A stretch of 64,000 bases of DNA. Source: an uncultured Pelagibacteraceae bacterium. Its GTDB lineage: Bacteria > Pseudomonadota > Alphaproteobacteria > Pelagibacterales > Pelagibacteraceae. The DNA lies in NCBI GenBank assembly GCA_902574695.1, contig CACGON010000003.1, positions 1-64,000 on the forward strand, read 5' to 3'. The position numbers and the translations under genes are program-made. Positions within the stretch are counted from its first letter, which is position 1, and each line of letters begins with the position of its first letter. This document shows, in pieces, positions 57,884 to 64,000 of this stretch. The notes beneath the pieces were generated by a model. It searched no databases. It worked only from the letters and a program-made list of their open reading frames with translations, and was not told the DNA's origin.

Positions 57884-58654
57884 CTAGCTTTTTTTCTTTA
57901 ATCTTTTTAAAATAATTTCTGCAGTTTTGTTAAGAGATTTAAAAAAACTCAATTTTTTTAATTCTTTCACTGACTGTTCATTTAATCCATTGGGCGTTTG
58001 AGAATCTTTTACTAATTTTTTTAAATTGAAAGATTTTTCAAACGCATCTTGTGATAATGCTACAAATAAAGAAGTGATATATTTTTGTGCAGTTTCTTTT
58101 TTTACTCCTTTTTTAACTAACCACTCAGATAGAGTTTGTAATATATAATAAAAAGGAGCCATCATTGCTGAGGTAGTCCAAAAATTTAAAGATAAATTCT
58201 CGTTCTTAATTTCTATAGAGTTTCCAAGATGATTAAAAAAATTTTTTACTTTTTGATTTGGTGGAAATAATGGAACTGGTCCTTTTTTTAATGATATAGG
58301 AGGCAAGGGTATTGCCCTAACTATATTTGCTTTTACATTTATAATTTTTTTTAAATCATTCATTTTTAATGTAGAAATAAAACTTATTATGACCTGCTTT
58401 TTTTTAAATTTGTAATTTTTTATAATTTTTTTAGCAACTTCGGGTGTAATAGCTAAAAAAATCCAATCTGAGTTATTTATAATTTTTTGATTATCATTAT
58501 AAATAAAAATTTTTTTACTTTTTTTTCCTAGCTCTTTTGAAATTATATTATTTCTTTTTGAAATATATATTTTTGAATATTTTATTTTTGAACTTAATAT
58601 TCCATTAATAACAGCTTTGGTAATTTGTCCAGTTCCTATAAACCCTAATCTCAT
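57884..58654 (-). CDS. pyrroline-5-carboxylate reductase-like protein
   Basis: MRLGFIGTGQITKAVINGIL, NIVRAIPLPPISLKKGPVPLFPP (ProC-like); start at 58654 preferred over 58690. Confidence 0.72.
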   Translation of the reverse strand: MRLGFIGTGQITKAVINGILSSKIKYSKIYISKRNNIISKELGKKSKKIFIYNDNQKIINNSDWIFLAITPEVAKKIIKNYKFKKKQVIISFISTLKMNDLKKIINVKANIVRAIPLPPISLKKGPVPLFPPNQKVKNFFNHLGNSIEIKNENLSLNFWTTSAMMAPFYYILQTLSEWLVKKGVKKETAQKYITSLFVALSQDAFEKSFNLKKLVKDSQTPNGLNEQSVKELKKLSFFKSLNKTAEIILKRLKKKS

Positions 58655-58692
58655 TAACTCATTTCTATAAGAGTTGTTGTGATAAATCATCC

Positions 58693-58722
58693 AAAAAAAA
58701 AGCCCTCCGAAGAGGGCTTTAA
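58693..58722 (-). terminator. intrinsic terminator with UUCG tetraloop
   Basis: Minus strand AAAGCCCTC-TTCG-GAGGGCTTTTTTTTT. Confidence 0.92.
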
Positions 58723-58745
58723 ATTTTAAGTTGGTAAAGCTTTAT

Positions 58746-59405
58746 TTAAAATGCTCTTCCAAAAGATATTCTTAATGATGTTGCGTCTATATCAGCGTCA
58801 ACTTTGTTACTTACGCTATCATCATCCTGAGAACCTGTTAAAGAAACATCATCATAATCAGTATATGCCGCTTCTAATCTTAAAAATGAGTCGTTTGGTA
58901 AGTCTCTATCAAATCCTAGTGAAATCATAGTTCCATTTACAGTCTCATTTCCATAAGTAGTTCCAGTGGCTAAAGTTTCAGTCGTATCTACATCAGCTGA
59001 TACATAACCAAGCTTCAAGAAAGCAGATTTTACTGGTATCATTAAATATACTGTAGTGTGTCCTGTTACTTCTGCTGCAGCTGTGTTAGTCCCTGAATTG
59101 TCAGCAGCATCATCTGTATCTGTATCTGTTTTAGTTTTTGATTTATTTCCTATTTCTGCATCCGCAGGGATAAAATCAATTCCAAGGCCTACGCCTCTAT
59201 CGTTTGTAACCTCAAAAAATAATGATGGCACAACAACTACCTCAGAAACATCTGTTGATGTTTTGTTACTTGATGATTTAAGTGTCTCAGTACCACTTGT
59301 TTCAAAATCAGTGATTGCAGCTGTAAAACCCATTTTTTTTGATGCAGCCTCTGCTGAAAAACAAATTAGCGCGAAACCAAAAATCGCTGTGAATAATTTT
59401 TTCAT
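58746..59405 (-). CDS. outer-membrane beta-barrel protein
   Basis: Signal peptide MKKLFTAIFGFALICFSAEA; amphipathic strand pattern, C-terminal ATSLRISFGRAF ending in Phe. Confidence 0.75.
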   Translation of the reverse strand: MKKLFTAIFGFALICFSAEAASKKMGFTAAITDFETSGTETLKSSSNKTSTDVSEVVVVPSLFFEVTNDRGVGLGIDFIPADAEIGNKSKTKTDTDTDDAADNSGTNTAAAEVTGHTTVYLMIPVKSAFLKLGYVSADVDTTETLATGTTYGNETVNGTMISLGFDRDLPNDSFLRLEAAYTDYDDVSLTGSQDDDSVSNKVDADIDATSLRISFGRAF

Positions 59406-59559
59406 TTTGTTTCCTATAAATATTTATCTTTGTTAATTAACAAAGCTTATTTAGCAAAATTAAATATGGTAGTACATTAATTAGTTTGCATCGTAAAAGT
59501 TGAAAATATCAAAAAACTAATAAAATAAAGGTTTTTGTGTTGCATATATGTCACTAATT

Positions 59560-60174
59560 CTAATAATATTGTGTGAAGCCAATAAAACAAGCAATTAATA
59601 CCAGAATACATGCTGATACATTGTTTATTGTTTTTGGATTCGCATTAATCCAACTTACTAGCTTATTTGCGAGTATCGCGTAGCCCATCAATGATAAAAA
59701 ATCTAAAATAATATATGTAGTTATTAGTACTAAAAATTGAGCAATATAATTGCTTTGAAAATCTAAAAATTGTGGAAATATAAAAGGAAAAAACATCCAT
59801 GCTTTTGGACTTGTTCCAGCAACAATAAAACCATCTTTAAAGAAAGACAAATTACTTTTTTTCTCAAATTTCTTCGATGTTAAGTGCATTTGACGAGTAT
59901 TTGATAGATCATATGCTAAATAACAAAGATAAAATATACCAATCCATTTAAGTATTTTTAAAAAAACTGGATAATCCGAGAAGAAAGATCCAATGAAAAA
60001 AATTACTAAAGTTGCTTGAATAATATTTGCAGTTATGTCTCCTAAAGCAGTCCATACACATTTTTTTATACCAAAATTTACTGAGTTAGAAATGATAACA
60101 ATCCTTGGGGTTCCCGGAGTGATGAATAAAATAATTATTATTTGTAAAAAAAGTATAAATTCTAAAGGAAGCAT
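59560..60174 (-). CDS. LysE/RhtB family translocator
   Basis: FITPGTPRIVIISNSVNFGIKKCVWTALGDITAN, GTSPKAWMFFPFIFPQF. Confidence 0.83.
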   Translation of the reverse strand: MLPLEFILFLQIIIILFITPGTPRIVIISNSVNFGIKKCVWTALGDITANIIQATLVIFFIGSFFSDYPVFLKILKWIGIFYLCYLAYDLSNTRQMHLTSKKFEKKSNLSFFKDGFIVAGTSPKAWMFFPFIFPQFLDFQSNYIAQFLVLITTYIILDFLSLMGYAILANKLVSWINANPKTINNVSACILVLIACFIGFTQYY

Positions 60175-60295
60175 TTTGAGGGATAGTCCTAAAAAACCGG
60201 GAGCTAAAGATGGCTAGATAGGACTATCTAGGGTAGAATATAACATATGTATAAAAAAAAGCATTAATGATTTTTTCCAATTTTGTGGAATTAGT

Positions 60296-60589
60296 ATGAA
60301 AAAAAGTCACAGACCTCAGACAAAAGTCAAAAATCCAGAACCAAATCAAAAGAGTTCAAATTGGGTTATATGGGCAGCCTGGGCTGACAGGATAACTTTT
60401 GAGGATATCAAAAAAGTGACCGGTATGTCAGAGGGTGATGTAATTAAAATTATGAGAAAAAATTTGAAGCCAAGCTCGTTTCGTCTTTGGAGAAAAAGAG
60501 CAAAAGGTCAAAGTATTAAACATCGAAAAAAGTTCGAAGTTTTAAGAAAAGAAATAAGAAGAAAAATTAAAAAAAGTGACTATATATAA
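60296..60589 (+). CDS. TIGR03643 family protein (DUF2805-like)
   Basis: IWAAWADRITFEDIKKVTGMSEGDVIKIMRKNLKPSSFRLWRKR. Confidence 0.82.
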   Translation: MKKSHRPQTKVKNPEPNQKSSNWVIWAAWADRITFEDIKKVTGMSEGDVIKIMRKNLKPSSFRLWRKRAKGQSIKHRKKFEVLRKEIRRKIKKSDYI

Positions 60590-60592
60590 AGT

Positions 60593-60847
60593 ATGAAAAA
60601 AATTATTATGTATACAGGTCCCATTTGCAGTTTTTGTGATGCCGCAAAAAGATTGTTAACAAGAAATAATGCGACTTTTGAAGAAATTAATATTGCCTCT
60701 AAAGAAGGCTTAATGGAAGAAATGATTAAAAGAGCAAATGGAAAAAGAACTGTCCCGCAAATATTTGTAGACGATTATCATGTTGGAGGCTATCAAGAAT
60801 TAAGAGCTTTGGAGAAAGAAAATAAACTTCAAGATCTTTTAAAATAA
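60593..60847 (+). CDS. grxC: glutaredoxin 3
   Basis: GPICSFCDAAKRLL, GKRTVPQIFVDDYHVGGYQEL. Confidence 0.93.
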   Translation: MKKIIMYTGPICSFCDAAKRLLTRNNATFEEINIASKEGLMEEMIKRANGKRTVPQIFVDDYHVGGYQELRALEKENKLQDLLK

Positions 60848-61180
60848 AATAAAATAAAATATCAGAATAATTAAAGTATATTCAAAGAAACTTTTAATAC
60901 TTGTTATTTTTTGTGGGCTTAATTTTTTATTGATATATTTTTTTAATAAGTAAAATCCTAAATTGACTAATAAAATTCCGATCACTAGACCAATAATCGT
61001 ATATTTAATATTAAAGTTTTTATAGCCAAAATAACAAGCGGTAATCAAGGTCAACCATGAAACTTTTGTTATAAAAATTTTAAATATTAATCCAGCTTTT
61101 TTGCTAAAAACTGATTGTGTTTTTATTATTGAATACGACCAAATAACTCCAATTAAGAAACTTATATACTTTATTATCAT
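60839..61180 (-). CDS. hypothetical membrane protein
   Basis: 113 aa with several TM segments; overlaps msrB start. Confidence 0.6.
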   Translation of the reverse strand: MIIKYISFLIGVIWSYSIIKTQSVFSKKAGLIFKIFITKVSWLTLITACYFGYKNFNIKYTIIGLVIGILLVNLGFYLLKKYINKKLSPQKITSIKSFFEYTLIILIFYFILF

Positions 61181-61548
61181 TCTTTTTCTTTAAAAACTAA
61201 GCATACACCATTATTACAATATCTTTTTCCTGTAGGCTTTGGACCATCATCAAATATATGTCCGTGGTGACCGCCACAATTTTTACAGTGATATTCGGTT
61301 CTTGCATAACCAATTAGATGATCAGTTTTGGTCTCAAAAACTTCTGGTAATGATTCATAAAAAGATGGCCACCCTGAGCCGCTTTCATATTTTTTATTTG
61401 AGTCAAAAAGTTTTACATCACAATTTGCACAGTGGTAAAACCCTTTTCTTTTTTCATTATTTAATTCACTTGATCCTGCTGGCTCTGTGCCTTCTTCAAA
61501 TAAAACAATATTTTGTTCTGCCGTAAGATTTGGATTTTTTTTTTTCAT
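61177..61548 (-). CDS. msrB: peptide-methionine (R)-S-oxide reductase
   Basis: YHCANCDVKLFDSNKKYESGSGWPSFYE, YHCKNCGGHHGHIFDDGPKPTGKRYCNNGVCLVF. Confidence 0.96.
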   Translation of the reverse strand: MKKKNPNLTAEQNIVLFEEGTEPAGSSELNNEKRKGFYHCANCDVKLFDSNKKYESGSGWPSFYESLPEVFETKTDHLIGYARTEYHCKNCGGHHGHIFDDGPKPTGKRYCNNGVCLVFKEKE

Positions 61549-62783
61549 TAAGCAAATCTTATAGAGCTATATGGATCTAAGTCTAAATTTGTTTTTTCTT
61601 CAGAAATCATTTTTGAAATTATTTTTCCCGATATAGCTCCTAGAGTCCAACCTAAATGATGGTGACCAAAAGAATAAAAAACATTTTTAAAATTTTTTGA
61701 AGGCCCAATGACTGGTAAAAAATCTGGTAAAGTTGGTCTAAAACCTAACCATTCATCATCATGTTCTGGGATTCCGTCTAACATATATTTTGCATTATTT
61801 ATTAAATTATTAATCCTTCCGCTTGAAGGGGGATTTTTTAACCCCCCAAATTCGACAGTTCCGACTACTCTTAAACCTTGTTCCATTGGTGTCATTCCAA
61901 AGCCTCTGTTAGAATATACCACAGGGCGTGATATTAAATTTTCACAATTTTTAAAATGAACATGATAGCCTCTTTCAGTTTCTAGTGGGATATTTTCATA
62001 CAAGTCGTCAGTAAACCTTTTTGAGAAAGCACCACATGCTATTATAACTTTATCAAATATAAATCTTTGAGCTTCAGACCTAATCACTGGTTTTTGATCG
62101 TCGAAGTTTAGGTCTTTGATATCATGCTTATAAAATTTACCACCTTTTTGAATAAATAAATCAAAAAGTTTTTGTAAAATTTTTTTTGGATTGTTTGTAT
62201 GTCTGGCGTATGAATAAAAAACACCTCCATCATATATAGGTTTTATTTTAGGCTCCAGATCATGTATTTCTTTTGGACTAAGAAGTTTTTGGTTTACACC
62301 TAGCTCTTCTCTTATCTTAATTTCTAAATTTCTACTCTCTATATTTTGATTATTCCATATATACATTATTCCATTACTAATAACCAAGCCTTCTAAATCT
62401 ATTTCCTGAAATAATTCATCATAAGCTGGTAAGGCTAAATCTAGGATTTGATGCATATATTTTGCTGTATGCATCATATTTTTTTTTGAACAATTTTTTA
62501 TAAATTTCAAAAACCATGGAATCATTTTTGGTACATAATTCCATTTTAGAGCTAAAGGGCCGGTAGAACTTAATAACATAGATGGAACGTCTGTAAGAAT
62601 ATCAGGTCTGTTAAGTGGAACAGATGCGTATGGCGAAAAATGTCCTGCATTTCCATAAGATGCTCCACAACCAGGTTCGTTTTTATCATATACAATTACA
62701 TCATGACCTTTTTTTTGAAGAAAGAGTGCGTTGCAAACCCCTTGAATACCAGCACCTATAATTCCAATTCTTAATTTAGACAT
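61548..62783 (-). CDS. FAD-dependent D-amino-acid dehydrogenase-like oxidoreductase
   Basis: IGIIGAGIQGVCNALFLQKKGHDVIVYD, GCGASYGNAGHFSPYA, WLGFRPTLPDFLPVIG. Confidence 0.87.
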   Translation of the reverse strand: MSKLRIGIIGAGIQGVCNALFLQKKGHDVIVYDKNEPGCGASYGNAGHFSPYASVPLNRPDILTDVPSMLLSSTGPLALKWNYVPKMIPWFLKFIKNCSKKNMMHTAKYMHQILDLALPAYDELFQEIDLEGLVISNGIMYIWNNQNIESRNLEIKIREELGVNQKLLSPKEIHDLEPKIKPIYDGGVFYSYARHTNNPKKILQKLFDLFIQKGGKFYKHDIKDLNFDDQKPVIRSEAQRFIFDKVIIACGAFSKRFTDDLYENIPLETERGYHVHFKNCENLISRPVVYSNRGFGMTPMEQGLRVVGTVEFGGLKNPPSSGRINNLINNAKYMLDGIPEHDDEWLGFRPTLPDFLPVIGPSKNFKNVFYSFGHHHLGWTLGAISGKIISKMISEEKTNLDLDPYSSIRFA

Positions 62784-62837
62784 TATTAATATTACTACAA
62801 TTTAATTATTTAATTGTAGCGACATATTAAACAAAAG

Positions 62838-63962
62838 TTAATGAATTATTTGTTTACTGTGAATTTTTGTACTCATAACAATACTTAGCCCAATCATAGT
62901 GGCTAGCATTGAAGATCCTCCATAAGACATAATTGGAAGTGGCGAACCAACTATAGGTAGTAAACCTAAAACCATTGCCATATTTACAGTCACATATACA
63001 AAAATTGCTGATCCAAAACCATAACAAAAAAGTTTTCCAAAATAGCTTCTAGAATTGGAACCTATATTTAAAATTCTAAATATAACAATTGCATATAATA
63101 TTAATAATATAACCGAACCAATAAAACCATGTTCCTCAGAAAATAAAGTAAAAATAAAATCTGTATGTTTTTCTGGGAGAAATTCTAAATAACTTTGAGT
63201 TCCTTTTAAGAAACCTTTGCCAGTTAAACCACCAGAACCAACTGCTATTTTAGACTGTATTATTTGATAACCCGCTCCTAAAGGATCTCTATCTGGATCA
63301 AAGAAAGTTAAAACTCTAAGTTTTTGATAAGGTTTAAGCATTGAAATAACAAAAGGTAGAGAAACAATTAGAGCTAATCCGGAATAAATAAAATATTTAA
63401 TATTAAAACCTGCTAACCACAATACGATCAAACCACTAATTGCAATTAATATTGATGTTCCCAAATCAGGCTGACTTACCACAAGAAGTATTGGCAATAT
63501 CAAAATTGTCATTGATAAAAGAATATTTTTAAAACTATTAATATTAGTTAATTGTTCTCGATGAAAATATCTTGCAAAACAAACAATTATTGCGATCTTC
63601 ATTAATTCAGATGGTTGTAAATTAATAAAATATAAATTTACCCATCTTTGAGATCCTGAGGCAGTAATTCCGTACATTGACGCCCAGATTAAAAAGCCAA
63701 GTGTAATAATATAAAATAGGTAAGCAGTAGTATGCCAAAATCTTAGACTAACAAATGATAATATTATCATCATTGAAAAAAAAGTTATAAATCTAATCAA
63801 ATGACTTTTGGAATGATACAAAAACTCTCCACCATCTGTAGAATACATTGATAAATTGCTAATAATACCTAAACATAAAACACAAAAAATTAAAATAAAA
63901 TCAAATGATCGTAACTTTTGGAAAAAAGTGAGTTGTTCAGAGTATGAGGTTTGTTCAAACAT
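62838..63962 (-). CDS. rodA: rod shape-determining protein RodA (FtsW/RodA/SpoVE family)
   Basis: GSQRWVNLYFINLQPSELMKIAII, QPDLGTSILI, LPEKHTDFIFTLFSEEHGFIGS, GSPLPIMSYGGSSML. Confidence 0.94.
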   Translation of the reverse strand: MFEQTSYSEQLTFFQKLRSFDFILIFCVLCLGIISNLSMYSTDGGEFLYHSKSHLIRFITFFSMMIILSFVSLRFWHTTAYLFYIITLGFLIWASMYGITASGSQRWVNLYFINLQPSELMKIAIIVCFARYFHREQLTNINSFKNILLSMTILILPILLVVSQPDLGTSILIAISGLIVLWLAGFNIKYFIYSGLALIVSLPFVISMLKPYQKLRVLTFFDPDRDPLGAGYQIIQSKIAVGSGGLTGKGFLKGTQSYLEFLPEKHTDFIFTLFSEEHGFIGSVILLILYAIVIFRILNIGSNSRSYFGKLFCYGFGSAIFVYVTVNMAMVLGLLPIVGSPLPIMSYGGSSMLATMIGLSIVMSTKIHSKQIIH

Positions 63963-63967
63963 TTTTT

Positions 63968-64000
63968 TTAAATTTCCATTAGTCTATTTTTTCTAATCTT
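63968..64000 (-). CDS. C-terminal tail of the gene upstream of rodA (likely PBP2 by synteny), partial
   Basis: Minus-strand open frame ...KIRKNRLMEI*; identity rests on common mrdA-rodA order only. Confidence 0.35.
   Translation of the reverse strand, partial: KIRKNRLMEI

Noticed and set aside
59056-59436. 126-aa Ser/Val-rich plus-strand ORF antisense to the outer-membrane protein
   Set aside because: Composition mirrors the Asp/Thr-rich minus-strand gene; no support
1-64000. CRISPR arrays, prophage, transposons, tRNA or rRNA
   Set aside because: No regularly spaced repeats, no integrase/transposase ORFs and no cloverleaf-like intergenic segments noticed; gaps are mostly too short

Overview
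The window is AT-rich, gene-dense DNA with mostly 0-10 nt spacers and many ATGA/TAATG stop-start overlaps. Protein content and layout look like a streamlined marine alphaproteobacterium of the SAR11/Pelagibacter type (inference, no database search). Its centrepiece at about 1.8-21.6 kb is a near-contiguous methylated-amine gene block: flavin monooxygenase (Tmm-like), TMAO-type ABC transporter (TmoXWV-like), DUF1989-GcvT TMAO demethylase (Tdm-like), FAD amine dehydrogenase, two divergent type III glutamine-synthetase-like proteins (one GmaS-like), a three-subunit N-methylglutamate-synthase-like set (MgsABC), an ammonium transporter and several small uncharacterised proteins. Other content: PLP ammonia-lyase with an orphan neighbour, YfgM/BamB-like pair, aconitase, CsaA, ArgE-like peptidase, ALDH, agmatinase family, zincin plus cyclophilin, 3HCDH-ECH fusion, polyamine-type ABC transporter next to a DoeA/EutA-like pair, an SDR-cupin-C-methyltransferase triple fusion with a GT2, an uncharacterised luciferase-like monooxygenase/DUF1185/hydrolase/ALDH module, a Liv-type ABC transporter, an outer-membrane protein, glutaredoxin, MsrB, a DadA-like oxidase and RodA. 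I saw no tRNA, rRNA, CRISPR array, transposase or prophage genes. The best leads for something undescribed are the 46.6-50.6 kb luciferase-like catabolic module, the triple fusion at 43.1-45.7 kb, the second GS paralog and small unknown proteins in the methylamine block, and unannotated microORFs translationally coupled to speB and livM/MFS.
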